A stretch of DNA of 64,000 nucleotides, from the NCBI GenBank assembly GCA_036960405.1, contig JBALWS010000002.1:48984-112983 (forward strand). The letters run 5' to 3'. Source of the DNA: Motiliproteus sp036960405 (GTDB taxonomy: Bacteria; Pseudomonadota; Gammaproteobacteria; Pseudomonadales; Balneatricaceae). Positions 34,148-43,734 of the stretch are shown here, in pieces (the stretch's first letter is position 1; the number at the start of each line of letters is the position of its first letter). The notes beneath the pieces were generated by a model. That model had not been told where the DNA came from, searched no databases, and was given only the letters and a program-made list of their open reading frames with translations. The position numbers were made by a program, and so were the translations under genes.

Positions 34148-35056
34148 TTAAGAATCGATACTGTCTTCAAATACACCGGTAGACAGATAGCGATCACCTC
34201 TGTCGCAAATAATGCAGACGATCACGGCATTTTCAACCTCCTGGCTGAGCCGTAATGCGCCAGCCACCGCACCTCCGGATGACACACCACAGAAGATGCC
34301 CTCCTTCCTAGCCAACTCGCGCATGGTCGTTTCAGCCGAGTGCTGATCCATATCGATCACTCGGTCAACCCGTGATGCTTGATAAATCTTGGGCAAGTAG
34401 GCATCCGGCCAACGGCGAATACCTGGAATACTGGCACCATCTTCGGGCTGTAAACCTACTATCTCAATGTCAGGATTTTGCTGCTTTAGGTAACGCGAAA
34501 CGCCCATGATGGTGCCGGTGGTCCCCATGGCGCTAACGAAATGGGTGATCTTTCCCTGACTCTGCTGCCAGATCTCGGGTCCGGTGCCATCAAAATGGGC
34601 CTCGGGGTTATCGTCGTTAGAAAACTGATCCAACACCTTACCCAGGCCTTGATCCTGCATCTGTAGCGCCAGGTCTCGCGCTCCCTCCATCCCCTGCTCT
34701 TGGGTGACCTCAACCAGCTCCGCTCCATAAGCGGTCATCGCCGCTTTGCGCTCCTGACTCATATTCCCAGGCATGATCAACACCATGCGATAGCCTTTGA
34801 TCGCGGCCGCCATCGCCAACGCGATACCGGTATTGCCACTGGTTGCTTCGATCAAAGTGTCGCCAGGCATGATCTCAGCACGACTCTCAGCTCGAAGAAT
34901 CATACTCAAAGCGGGACGGTCTTTAACCGAACCGGCAGGGTTATTGCCCTCAAGCTTAACCAGAATGGTATTGCTGCTATCGCCCGGCAAGCGCTGCAAT
35001 CGAACCAGCGGGGTACCACCCACATAAGACTCGATGGTAGGGAAAACAGAAGTCAT
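34148..35056 (-). CDS. cysM: Cysteine synthase B CysM
   Basis: A PLP enzyme making cysteine (or S-sulfocysteine from thiosulfate) from O-acetylserine. Its 302 residues carry the PLP lysine in NPAGSVKDRPAL, EATSGNTGIALA, and the glycine loop MGTTGTIMG. The C-terminal GVSSGGAVAGAL is typical of CysM. It lies between acpS and relA on the same strand. Confidence 0.95.
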   Translation of the reverse strand: MTSVFPTIESYVGGTPLVRLQRLPGDSSNTILVKLEGNNPAGSVKDRPALSMILRAESRAEIMPGDTLIEATSGNTGIALAMAAAIKGYRMVLIMPGNMSQERKAAMTAYGAELVEVTQEQGMEGARDLALQMQDQGLGKVLDQFSNDDNPEAHFDGTGPEIWQQSQGKITHFVSAMGTTGTIMGVSRYLKQQNPDIEIVGLQPEDGASIPGIRRWPDAYLPKIYQASRVDRVIDMDQHSAETTMRELARKEGIFCGVSSGGAVAGALRLSQEVENAVIVCIICDRGDRYLSTGVFEDSIDS

Positions 35057-35101
35057 GATTATTACCTACTATTCAACTCGGATATAAACAGGGCGCCAAG
35101 C

Positions 35102-35479
35102 TTATTGCTCTAGGACCACAAAAGCCACCACCATATCCACTTCGTCGGACAAGCTCAGGTGACTGCAGTTCACTCCCAGTTTTTTTGCGCGCTGCTCGGC
35201 CTGGCCACTGAGTATCAGCAACGGGGCACCCAGTTCACTGTGTTCCATGCTGATATGCTGCCAGGAAACGCCTTGGCCGAGACCGGTACCCAGTGCTTTT
35301 GAAGCGGCTTCTTTGACGGCAAACCGCTTGGCCAAAAACACTTCGGGACGGCTATGCGAATCCCATAGTATTAGCTCTGCGGGGGTCAGAATTCGTTCGG
35401 CAAAACGTCGACCCAGTCGATCGCAGCTGGCTTTTATCCGGCTGATATGTACCACATCGGTGCCAATACCTACTATCAT
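35102..35479 (-). CDS. acpS: Holo-[acyl-carrier-protein] synthase AcpS
   Basis: A 125-residue phosphopantetheinyl transferase with the N-terminal metal motif GIGTDVVHISRI and the second motif RFAVKEAASKALGTG. ATG 35479 overlaps the recO stop (ATGA). In many relatives pdxJ lies between recO and acpS; here it is absent. Confidence 0.95.
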   Translation of the reverse strand: MIVGIGTDVVHISRIKASCDRLGRRFAERILTPAELILWDSHSRPEVFLAKRFAVKEAASKALGTGLGQGVSWQHISMEHSELGAPLLILSGQAEQRAKKLGVNCSHLSLSDEVDMVVAFVVLEQ

Positions 35480-36222
35480 CTCGCACCATCCTCAGCAGCA
35501 GGTCGCGGATCTGCAGCGCCTAGCGTCCCTAAAAAGAGTTCGCGACTATGCAACGGCCGTCCGCCAAGATGAGCAGCCAGCGCTTGCCGCATCAACCGCT
35601 TTGCGACCCGCCGCACATCCGCCTGGCGATAATCATCCTGCTCAATCGCCAGGATATTCGCACCAGCATATCCGGACTGATCCATGACTTCTTCAAAGCC
35701 CTGCTGCGGGTCAAACCAATACCAACGCTTCGACTCGATCAACTGGCCGGCTTGGGTACGTTGAAAATCGACCCCCAGCCCCAACTGCTGAAGTAGTTGC
35801 CGTTCGTAGATCCTTAATACCGCTTCTTGCTGCTGTGGATCGGTCAATCGCTGTAACGCAAGCTGATAATAGGCGAATAACTTCGGCTGGGGGTCGCCTT
35901 GGGGCAGCAGGCGCAACGTAATTTCATTGAGGTACATGCCACACCAGAGAGTGCGCCCCTGAAGCAAGACTCCAGGACCGGCTAAATCCCCCTGCAGCAG
36001 GGTTTTGAGTTCGCTCTTACCGCGCCAATTCAACTCCAGCAGCTGAAACGGCTGGGTCAGATGACGTTGTCGAGATCGTGCGCTACGGACCCCTTTAGCA
36101 ACGGCTCGGACAACGCCATAGTCGCTGCTGAAATAATCCACCAAAGCGCTGGTTTCACGATAGGGACGGCTATGAAGGACGAAGCCCAACTGCCGATCGA
36201 TACGATCAGCCGATGTCGTCAT
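35476..36222 (-). CDS. recO: DNA repair protein RecO
   Basis: A recombination mediator of 248 residues acting with RecF/RecR. It has an N-terminal OB-fold (GFVLHSRPYRETSALVDYFS, VVRAVAKGVR) and a helical C-domain with LLQQLG. It overlaps era by 17 bases and acpS by four, so it is part of the rnc-era-recO-acpS run. Confidence 0.93.
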   Translation of the reverse strand: MTTSADRIDRQLGFVLHSRPYRETSALVDYFSSDYGVVRAVAKGVRSARSRQRHLTQPFQLLELNWRGKSELKTLLQGDLAGPGVLLQGRTLWCGMYLNEITLRLLPQGDPQPKLFAYYQLALQRLTDPQQQEAVLRIYERQLLQQLGLGVDFQRTQAGQLIESKRWYWFDPQQGFEEVMDQSGYAGANILAIEQDDYRQADVRRVAKRLMRQALAAHLGGRPLHSRELFLGTLGAADPRPAAEDGAR

Positions 36223-37114
36223 AACCCAATGATCGCAGAGCGCGTTCGTCGTCGGACCAACCGCCCTTGACCTTGACCCACAACCGTAACATCACCTTGG
36301 AATCGAACAGTCGCTCCATATCGATTCGAGCCTCCTGGCCGATCAGTTTAATGCGGTCACCCTTGTTGCCGATCAAGATCTTCTTCTGGCCATCACGCTC
36401 AACCAAAATCAGCGCGCCGATGTGTAGCACATTGTTTTCATGGCTGAACTCTTCAATTTCGACGGTAATCTGGTAGGGCAACTCATCGCCTAATTGGCGC
36501 ATGATTTTCTCACGCACCAGCTCAGCAGCCAGAAAACGCGAACTGCGATCGGTAATCTGATCTTCGGGAAAAAAGTGAATCCCTTCGGGTAGCCGTTTAA
36601 TCACCAGCTGCTCAAGCATATCGACATTTTGACCGAGCTTAGCCGATAGTGGGATCACCTCGGCAAAATCCATCAGTTTAGAAAACTGCTCAAGCTGGGG
36701 TAGCAGCGCCTGTTTGTCCTCCATCCGATCGACTTTATTGACGGCCAAAATCACCGGCACTTTGCTGTACCGTAACTTTTCTAGTACCGCTTGATCTTCG
36801 TCGGTCCAACGGTTGCGGTCGACGATAAAAATAACGATATCGACATCGCGCAGTGCCGAACTGGCCGCCCGATTCATATAGCGATTGATCGCCTTGCCGC
36901 CGTCTTTGTGTAACCCAGGCGTATCGACATAGATGACCTGATCGTCGCCTTCGGTCTTGATGCCTAGAATTTGATGACGAGTGGTCTGCGGCTTACGCGA
37001 AGTAATACTTAGTTTTTGGCCGAGAATACGGTTCATCAGGGTTGATTTACCGACATTGGGGCGTCCAACAATGGCAACGTAACCGCAACGGCTAACTTGA
37101 TCTTGATCGTTCAT
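36206..37114 (-). CDS. era: GTPase Era
   Basis: A ribosome-assembly GTPase of 302 residues. G1 is GRPNVGKSTL, G3 DTPGL and G4 NKVD; a C-terminal KH domain (HVEKE-type region, KILIGNKGDRIKLIG) binds 16S rRNA. ATG 37114 forms an ATGA overlap with rnc; the open frame continues upstream in rnc but without a start signal. Confidence 0.97.
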   Translation of the reverse strand: MNDQDQVSRCGYVAIVGRPNVGKSTLMNRILGQKLSITSRKPQTTRHQILGIKTEGDDQVIYVDTPGLHKDGGKAINRYMNRAASSALRDVDIVIFIVDRNRWTDEDQAVLEKLRYSKVPVILAVNKVDRMEDKQALLPQLEQFSKLMDFAEVIPLSAKLGQNVDMLEQLVIKRLPEGIHFFPEDQITDRSSRFLAAELVREKIMRQLGDELPYQITVEIEEFSHENNVLHIGALILVERDGQKKILIGNKGDRIKLIGQEARIDMERLFDSKVMLRLWVKVKGGWSDDERALRSLGYDDIG

Positions 37115-37803
37115 GAGGCACTCTCGGCACCGAGTGCGATCAAAGCAGCAGCGGCAGATTGTTGTTCGGCTATCCGGCGGCTGGTACCTTGGCCGGCGCA
37201 ACGCTGCTTCAACAACGCCACTTCACACTCGATATAAAAGGTCTGCTCGTGAGCTTCGCCTTTCACTTCGATCAGGTGGTAAACCGGCAGCTCATTGCGG
37301 CGCGATTGTAAGAACTCCTGCAACCGAGTCTTAGGATCTTTTTGGGTATCGTCTAAAGTTAACTGCTCTAACCGGCTCTGGTACCAAGCTAGAATTCGCT
37401 CTCGGCAAGACTCCATCCCAGTGTCTAGATAGATCGCCCCAATCAACGCTTCGACACTATCGGCTTGAATCGAACGGCGATTAAAGCCGCCGCTCTTAAG
37501 CTCACCCGCACCCAATTTAAGAAACTCTTTAAGCTCCATTTCCTCGGCCAGTTCGGCCAAGGTAACCCCTTTTACCAAGCGCGCCCGTAACCTGCTTAGC
37601 TGCCCCTCCTTAGCGGTTGGAAATCGCTCGAACAAATCGTCGGCGATAGCAAAGTTGAGGATCGAGTCACCCAGAAACTCTAGCCGTTCGTTGTTCTTGG
37701 AGCCACAGCTGCGATGGGTGAGCGCCAGCTCGGCCAAACTCGAATCGACGAACCGATACCCCAGTCGCCGTCCCAGTTTTCCAATCATATCAGTCAAGTT
37801 CAC
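37111..37803 (-). CDS. rnc: Ribonuclease III
   Basis: A 230-residue double-strand RNA endonuclease: signature ERLEFLGDSILNFAIAD, a second catalytic acid region VEALIGAIYLD, and a C-terminal dsRBD ending RRIAEQQSAAAAL. It overlaps DUF4845 upstream by 14 bases and era downstream by four. Confidence 0.97.
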   Translation of the reverse strand: MNLTDMIGKLGRRLGYRFVDSSLAELALTHRSCGSKNNERLEFLGDSILNFAIADDLFERFPTAKEGQLSRLRARLVKGVTLAELAEEMELKEFLKLGAGELKSGGFNRRSIQADSVEALIGAIYLDTGMESCRERILAWYQSRLEQLTLDDTQKDPKTRLQEFLQSRRNELPVYHLIEVKGEAHEQTFYIECEVALLKQRCAGQGTSRRIAEQQSAAAALIALGAESAS

Positions 37804-38164
37804 GGCCTATGTATTGCTCTTTAAAACTAACCACCGCATCAACATTAGCAAAGATCGGGGTCCGCACTTCGTATTCAATATCCATGATCACATCGCCCTT
37901 ATCTTTGGTAATTTTCAAGCTGTCTTTGGGCAATTTCATATTATTGATACGCAGTTTTTTGATCAAACTTAGCTCGATATCGCGCTTTCCTTTCGAGATC
38001 AGCTGCTGATCTCGCTGCGTATCAACCATAATCGACTTCAAGATTTTATGGTCGGTATAAGCGGGGATCAGTTTAAAAGCTACCGCCACAAATATCCCTG
38101 CGACCACTAAAAACCCCATCAACCCTAGAAATGACCAACCACCCTGCTTGTGTTTCGAAAGCAT
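37790..38164 (-). CDS. DUF4845 family membrane protein
   Basis: A 124-residue protein with one N-terminal TM (GGWSFLGLMGFLVVAGIFVA) and a periplasmic domain. It is conserved between lepB and rnc in gammaproteobacteria; the function is unknown. ATG 38164 follows GGAGTTTTGACG. Confidence 0.88.
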   Translation of the reverse strand: MLSKHKQGGWSFLGLMGFLVVAGIFVAVAFKLIPAYTDHKILKSIMVDTQRDQQLISKGKRDIELSLIKKLRINNMKLPKDSLKITKDKGDVIMDIEYEVRTPIFANVDAVVSFKEQYIGRELD

Positions 38165-38191
38165 CGTCAAAACTCCGTCTGATCTGAATAA

Positions 38192-38998
38192 CTAGTGAAT
38201 AGAACCATTGTTACGGAAACTCGGCAAGCTGGTCCAGGACTCCCAGTGCATCCATACCGCAAAGGCTTTACCAACAATCAAATCGTCTGAGACAAAGCCC
38301 CAAAACCGGCTATCGTTGCTGTTATCACGGTTATCACCGACCATAAAATAATGCCCGGCAGGAACCGTCCACTGCTTCGATGGCCGCGGCAATGTCAGGT
38401 CGTTATAGATCAGGTGTTCAATTTCGCCCAGTTGCTCCGTTATCAACCGTTTCATACTGCGGCCGTCGGGCAGCTCTGCCATCAACTCCAACGACACCGT
38501 CTCACCGTTAATGGTTAACCGCTTGTTGGCGTAACCGATCACATCACCCGGCAACCCCACTACGCGCTTGATGTAATTGATCCGCGGATCTTTTGGATAT
38601 TTAAACACCATCACATCACCGCGTTCAGGGTCGTTCAGCGAAACCACTTTGGTACCCGCAACCGGCAACCGAAGGCCGTAGTGAAATTTATTCACCAGAA
38701 TAAAATCACCGATCTGCAACGTTGGCAGCATCGAACCCGATGGGATCTGAAACGGTTCAATCAAAAATGAGCGCAGCACCAACACCAGCGCCAGCACTGG
38801 AAAAAACGATTTCGAATACTCAACCAGGATCGGTTCGGGTGCCAGTTTTGCCAGGGCATCGGGGGCCAACTGTTCATCCGCTCCGGCTGATGCCAATAGT
38901 GGCTTGCGTCGAGGAGCCAAGGCGAGGGTGTCAAACAGCCAGATCGCCCCGGTTATCGCGACGCCAATTACCAGTACTAAAGAGAAATCGATATCCAT
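38192..38998 (-). CDS. lepB: Signal peptidase I LepB
   Basis: A 268-residue inner-membrane peptidase cutting Sec signal peptides. Two N-terminal TM regions (5-22 and 65-82) precede the catalytic Ser in FQIPSGSMLPTL and the Lys in YIKRVVGLPGD. The box GDNRDNSNDSRFWG follows. It is co-transcribed with lepA, which ends 4 bp upstream of its start. Confidence 0.96.
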   Translation of the reverse strand: MDIDFSLVLVIGVAITGAIWLFDTLALAPRRKPLLASAGADEQLAPDALAKLAPEPILVEYSKSFFPVLALVLVLRSFLIEPFQIPSGSMLPTLQIGDFILVNKFHYGLRLPVAGTKVVSLNDPERGDVMVFKYPKDPRINYIKRVVGLPGDVIGYANKRLTINGETVSLELMAELPDGRSMKRLITEQLGEIEHLIYNDLTLPRPSKQWTVPAGHYFMVGDNRDNSNDSRFWGFVSDDLIVGKAFAVWMHWESWTSLPSFRNNGSIH

Positions 38999-39002
38999 CG
39001 GC

Positions 39003-40802
39003 TTAATTATCCATCTTCAATACGGCTAGAAAAGCATCCTGCGGCACTTCGACACTACCTACCTGCTTCATTCGTTTCTTACCCTCTTTCTGCTTTTGCA
39101 GCAGCTTCTTCTTACGACTGATATCACCACCGTAACACTTCGCGGTCACATTCTTGCGCAACGCCTTAATCGTACTACGCGAGATGATCTTACCGCCGAT
39201 AGCGGCCTGAATGGCGACATCAAACATCTGTCGTGGAATCAACTCCTTCATTTTGTCGCACAACGCCCGACCTTTGTACTGAGCGCTATCGCGATGCATG
39301 ATCACCGCCAGCGCATCGACCCGCTCACTGTTAATCAAAATATCAAGACGCAGCAGATTAGCCGGTTCAAAACGCACGAAACTGTAGTCCAACGAGGCAT
39401 AGCCGCGACTGACCGACTTCAGTTTATCGAAGAAGTCCATCACCACTTCACTCATTGGCAATTCGTAAGTAAGAGAGACTTGGCTGGCCATGTATTTCAG
39501 GTCTTTCTGTACACCCCGTTTTTGAATACACAGCGTGATCACCGGTCCAAGATACTCCTTGGGGACTAGCATATTGGCCTCAACAATCGGCTCACGCATC
39601 TCGTTGATCGAACCAAAATCAGGCAGTTTGGATGGACTATCGACGCTGATCACATCGCCATTGTTCAGCTTGACCTCGTAGATAACAGTCGGTGCAGTAG
39701 TAATCAGATCCAGATTGTATTCACGTTCAAGCCGCTCCTGGATGATCTCCATATGAAGCAGACCTAGGAAGCCACAACGGAAGCCAAAGCCTAACGCATC
39801 GGAGCTTTCTGGCTCGTAAAACAACGACGCATCGTTAAGGGTCAACTTACCCAGGGCGTCACGAAAATCTTCGTAGTCATCAGAACTGACCGGGAACATG
39901 CCAGCATAGACCTGCGGCTTAATCTGTTTAAAACCTTCTAGGCTATCAACATCCGGGGTTTTAGCATGAGTGAGAGTATCCCCTACCGGCGCGCCTTGAA
40001 TCTCTTTGATGCCCGCAACGATATAGCCCACTTCGCCGGCTTTCAAAACACCGGTGGACAGCCGTTTAGGAGTAAAGACGCCGACATCGTCCACTAGATA
40101 GCTTTGCCGGGTGGACTTGACCAAAATCTTATCTTTCTTATGCAAGGTTCCTTGCATCACTCGCACCAGCGACACAACGCCAAGGTAGTTATCAAACCAG
40201 GAATCGATAATCAGCGCTTGTAGCGGGGCATCGATGTTCCCTTCAGGCGGCGGAATCAACTCGATTAACTGCTCCAGCGCATCCTCAACACCCATTCCGC
40301 TTTTGGCGCTGACCGCCACGGCATCCTGAGCGTCGATACCGATCACCTCTTCGATCTCAATCTTGACTCGCTCGGGCTCAGCCTGCGGCAGGTCCATTTT
40401 ATTCAGCACTGGCATCACTTCCAGCCCCTGCTCAATCGCGGTGTAACAGTTAGCGACCGATTGAGCCTCTACGCCTTGCGCCGCATCAACTACCAACAGC
40501 GCGCCTTCACAAGCGGCCAGTGAGCGTGATACTTCGTATGAAAAATCGACATGACCGGGGGTATCGATAAAATTAAGCTGGTAGGTTTTACCGTCTTTGG
40601 CTTGGTAATCCAAGGTAACACTCTGGGCCTTAATGGTAATGCCGCGCTCGCGCTCGATATCCATCGAATCAAGAACTTGGTGTTCCATCTCGCGTTCACT
40701 GAGACCACCGCAAATCTGAATAAAACGGTCGGCCAGGGTCGACTTCCCGTGATCGATATGAGCGATAATAGAAAAATTTCGGATATGACTGAGGTCACTC
40801 AA
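39003..40802 (-). CDS. lepA: Elongation factor 4 LepA
   Basis: A translational GTPase of 599 residues: G1 AHIDHGKSTLADR, G3 DTPGHVDF, G4 NKMD, and a C-terminal domain ending GSVEVPQDAFLAVLKMD. It acts on stalled ribosomes. It lies just downstream of the degP terminator, so it probably starts a new transcript with lepB, DUF4845 and rnc. Confidence 0.97.
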   Translation of the reverse strand: MSDLSHIRNFSIIAHIDHGKSTLADRFIQICGGLSEREMEHQVLDSMDIERERGITIKAQSVTLDYQAKDGKTYQLNFIDTPGHVDFSYEVSRSLAACEGALLVVDAAQGVEAQSVANCYTAIEQGLEVMPVLNKMDLPQAEPERVKIEIEEVIGIDAQDAVAVSAKSGMGVEDALEQLIELIPPPEGNIDAPLQALIIDSWFDNYLGVVSLVRVMQGTLHKKDKILVKSTRQSYLVDDVGVFTPKRLSTGVLKAGEVGYIVAGIKEIQGAPVGDTLTHAKTPDVDSLEGFKQIKPQVYAGMFPVSSDDYEDFRDALGKLTLNDASLFYEPESSDALGFGFRCGFLGLLHMEIIQERLEREYNLDLITTAPTVIYEVKLNNGDVISVDSPSKLPDFGSINEMREPIVEANMLVPKEYLGPVITLCIQKRGVQKDLKYMASQVSLTYELPMSEVVMDFFDKLKSVSRGYASLDYSFVRFEPANLLRLDILINSERVDALAVIMHRDSAQYKGRALCDKMKELIPRQMFDVAIQAAIGGKIISRSTIKALRKNVTAKCYGGDISRKKKLLQKQKEGKKRMKQVGSVEVPQDAFLAVLKMDN

Positions 40803-40903
40803 AGCAGTAGCACCTAGACGCCCATAAAGAGCTGGAAAATAAAGCGCGCAATTTTAGCCTATTTTCTTCCATAGAGCCATTCACCAAGCCGTAAGCCCTA
40901 TAC

Positions 40904-40926
40904 AAAAAAGGGCGCCTTAGCGCCCT
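40904..40926 (-). terminator. Rho-independent terminator after degP
   Basis: On the minus strand AGGGCGC-TAAG-GCGCCCT followed by TTTTT; it separates the envelope-stress operon from lepA. Confidence 0.88.
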
Positions 40927-40937
40927 CTAGAATTGAC

Positions 40938-42353
40938 TCAATGCTTGACCTTGAGCGGTAGAAACAGCGGGCTTCCCCGCCTGACAATCCGCATCGGCAC
41001 CGCCTTACCTTCGGGTAAGCGCTGAACTACATCATAAAACCCCTCGATATCCTCAATAGCGAGCCCATTAAGCATCGTAATCACATCGCCCACCACAAGC
41101 CCTGCATCAGCCCCCGGACCCGACTGAACCGCTCGCACCACGACACCACCGGTCAAATTCCACTGCTCAGCTCGCTCTTTCTCCAACGCAGCCACTTTAA
41201 CGTTTAACGGATTATCATCCGATTGCGGAGCAATGCTTCCAGTTTTGGTCATCTTGCCCTCTTCAGGCAGCGTACCCACCGTCAACGACAGGGTTTTCTC
41301 ACGCCCATTACGCACCAGGTCCAGCTTAACGGTTTTGCCAGGAATAATACGACCGACAAACTGCGGTAGTTCTGCCGAGCGATCCACCGACTGCCCATTA
41401 AAGGCGATGATAATATCCCCCTCTTTCAGCTTGGCGGCTTCAGCCGGACTACCAGGCAACACTTTAGCCACCAACGCGCCTTTTGGCCGATCCAGCCCAA
41501 AAGACTCGGCCAGATCACGATTAACCTCTTGGATAATTACACCCAACCAACCGCGCGCGACATGACCATTTTGCTTGAGCTGCTCAACGACCTCCATCGC
41601 CATGCTGATCGGTATCGCGAACGACAACCCCATAAACCCGCCCGAACGGGTGTAGATCTGTGAGTTAATACCGACAACCTCACCGTCAAGATTAAACAAT
41701 GGGCCACCCGAGTTGCCAGGATTTATCGCCACATCGGTTTGGATAAACGGCACATAATTCTCATTAGCCAAACTCCGCCCCGTCGCACTGACAATGCCAG
41801 CGGTGACACTGTGATCAAAACCAAACGGAGAACCTATAGCGAGCACCCACTCCCCCACCCTGAGCCGGTCAGAGTTACCCATTTTCACTACCGGTAGATC
41901 ATCCGCATCAAGCTTCAACAATGCCAGGTCCGAACGCGGGTCAGCGCCAATCAGTTCGGCTTCAAGCTCGCGTCGATCGCTGAGTCGAACCAAAATACTA
42001 TCGGCCCCTTTAATCACATGATTATTGGTTAGCACATAGCCATCACGGGAGATGATAAAACCCGAGCCCAGTGACTGCGGATGGCTTCGACGCGGGCGAT
42101 CAAATTCACGCCCATCAAATCCTCGCTCCCCAAAAAAATGCTTAAAAATTTCCGGCAGCTGTTCTTGACCAGGACGCTGAGTCGGTTCTTCGTTATCACC
42201 ATTTCGGGTCGAACTGATATTCACTATCGCCGGAGATGCTTGTTCTACCAGCTCGGTAAAGTCTGGCAACGATGCGGCGCGAACCGCACCACTCAACAGA
42301 ATCAAACCCAGCACCACACTGACAAGCCTTGAGTAAGCAGCCATTCTCATCAA
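40938..42353 (-). CDS. degP: DegP/MucD-type periplasmic serine protease
   Basis: A 471-residue HtrA-family protease: signal peptide cut near VRAA, His in LTNNHVI, Asp in SDLALLKLD, Ser in NPGNSGGPL. Two PDZ domains follow (about 265-355 and 375-465). The position in the rpoE-rse operon matches mucD of Pseudomonas. It clears misfolded envelope proteins under sigma-E stress. Confidence 0.93.
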   Translation of the reverse strand: MMRMAAYSRLVSVVLGLILLSGAVRAASLPDFTELVEQASPAIVNISSTRNGDNEEPTQRPGQEQLPEIFKHFFGERGFDGREFDRPRRSHPQSLGSGFIISRDGYVLTNNHVIKGADSILVRLSDRRELEAELIGADPRSDLALLKLDADDLPVVKMGNSDRLRVGEWVLAIGSPFGFDHSVTAGIVSATGRSLANENYVPFIQTDVAINPGNSGGPLFNLDGEVVGINSQIYTRSGGFMGLSFAIPISMAMEVVEQLKQNGHVARGWLGVIIQEVNRDLAESFGLDRPKGALVAKVLPGSPAEAAKLKEGDIIIAFNGQSVDRSAELPQFVGRIIPGKTVKLDLVRNGREKTLSLTVGTLPEEGKMTKTGSIAPQSDDNPLNVKVAALEKERAEQWNLTGGVVVRAVQSGPGADAGLVVGDVITMLNGLAIEDIEGFYDVVQRLPEGKAVPMRIVRRGSPLFLPLKVKH

Positions 42354-42386
42354 TCTTTCCTCACACCCAATCCAGATAAAAACGAT

Positions 42387-42827
42387 TCATAGATTCTTTA
42401 AACCCAGAATCTGCGGCTGAAAGCGACAACTTTGTCGATCCCTACGACTCCACCAGCGGACACCTGCAAAACCCAACAATAACCCCAGCACACCGCAAGC
42501 CACCACCATCGATTCAACCGCACCCAACGCATCTGCCACCATCGACGCTAGAACCAACCCTAGCAACGGCATCAGATACACCATCAAAGAGGCCTGCAAG
42601 AACGACGCTTCCTCCACACCGAGCTCAACCACATCGCCTGGCTGGAGAATTAACTGCTGCGGATTGCTAGAGAGAACTTGAAAACGCTGACCCTGGCCAA
42701 TCTCAGCCAACAACTTCTGACCACAGACCGATTTTGAGCGACAACTGGAACAACCACTTTGGCGCACGGTTTCAACCCGCACACCATCAGGCTCGATAGC
42801 AATTACTTGCCCCTGCTCGGTCAACAT
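42387..42827 (-). CDS. rseC: RseC/MucC family sigma-E regulator
   Basis: A 146-residue inner-membrane protein. The Cys cluster in the first third (CSSCRSKSVCGQKLL) is followed by two TM helices (about 80-100 and 105-122). RseC modulates sigma-E and affects redox or SoxR reduction in other bacteria. It starts a few bases after the RseA/RseB fusion gene. Confidence 0.9.
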   Translation of the reverse strand: MLTEQGQVIAIEPDGVRVETVRQSGCSSCRSKSVCGQKLLAEIGQGQRFQVLSSNPQQLILQPGDVVELGVEEASFLQASLMVYLMPLLGLVLASMVADALGAVESMVVACGVLGLLLGFAGVRWWSRRDRQSCRFQPQILGLKNL

Positions 42828-42832
42828 ATCAA

Positions 42833-43633
42833 TTAATTATTTTTCAACGCAATCGATGACGCAATGCGATCTGCGATCATAAAAGGCACGTCTCCTACGA
42901 CGGTAACGAACTGATCATCAACCCGCTTACCGACCGCCACGGTATCTCCCGATTGCATCGCACCAGGGCTGGCTTTCTTTGCAGCAAAGGGCTGCACCGA
43001 AACCGAGATCGCGGCCTGGCCATTGGAATAGAGCAATACCTCAGCATCGCTAAAGTGATCATGCTCTACCTGCTCAAACCCTTCGGGCACCCACCCCACT
43101 AACCACTGCGCCGGACGATTATCGGTCAAAGCATGATGCTGGTCGATGTAATACTCCATAGAGGATGACAACCGGATCACATCCGCCTGCTGCAACGACG
43201 GCGCAACCACGGCTCGCTCACCATACTGTACCGGCATCACATTAGGGTTAATCGGCGAAGGTGCCGACAGCACAACCGGTGAAGGCATCACTACATCAGC
43301 ATCACCTTGATAGTTTTGGGCCCCGAAGATAACCATCATCGTGACCGAGGCCGCAATTGCTACGCTACCCAGTGGGCGCCACTGAAAGCGACTCGCCGAT
43401 TTGACTGACTGGTCATAGACAGGCTCTTGATCCAGCTCAGCCATAACTCGATCACTAATATCGATCTGTGGCTGTGAAGGCGCGTCACCTTTTAAAGCAG
43501 AGCGTGCGATATGGTATCGCGTCCAAGCCGAAGAGGTTTCTGAATCCAGTTCTTTAAGAGCCCTACGAAGCTCGAGTTCACCCGCTTCGTCATCCATTAA
43601 CGCGGACATAGACTGTTTAATACTATCGTTCAT
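42833..43633 (-). CDS. rseA: Anti-sigma-E factor: RseA domain fused to RseB/MucB C-terminal domain
   Basis: A 266-residue protein. Residues 1-75 match the RseA anti-sigma domain (SIKQSMSALMDDEAGELELR, WTRYHIARSALKG). A TM follows near 100-120. Residues 175-262 resemble the C-terminal domain of RseB/MucB (VGWVPEGFEQVEHDHFSD, LLYSNGQAAISVSVQPF, VTVVGDVPFMIADRIASS). The lipid-sensing N-domain of RseB is absent, and no separate rseB gene is seen here. ATG 43633 follows GAGGTGG. The RseA assignment is sure; the fusion reading is based on motif likeness. Confidence 0.85.
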   Translation of the reverse strand: MNDSIKQSMSALMDDEAGELELRRALKELDSETSSAWTRYHIARSALKGDAPSQPQIDISDRVMAELDQEPVYDQSVKSASRFQWRPLGSVAIAASVTMMVIFGAQNYQGDADVVMPSPVVLSAPSPINPNVMPVQYGERAVVAPSLQQADVIRLSSSMEYYIDQHHALTDNRPAQWLVGWVPEGFEQVEHDHFSDAEVLLYSNGQAAISVSVQPFAAKKASPGAMQSGDTVAVGKRVDDQFVTVVGDVPFMIADRIASSIALKNN

Positions 43634-43734
43634 TTGCCACCTCATATTGGAGGGCTAACATCTAATTATTATCCTACCGGATCCGGATTAAACGGTAACA
43701 CTCAATCCGCCCACGTCAGCTCGTAACGCCCGAC

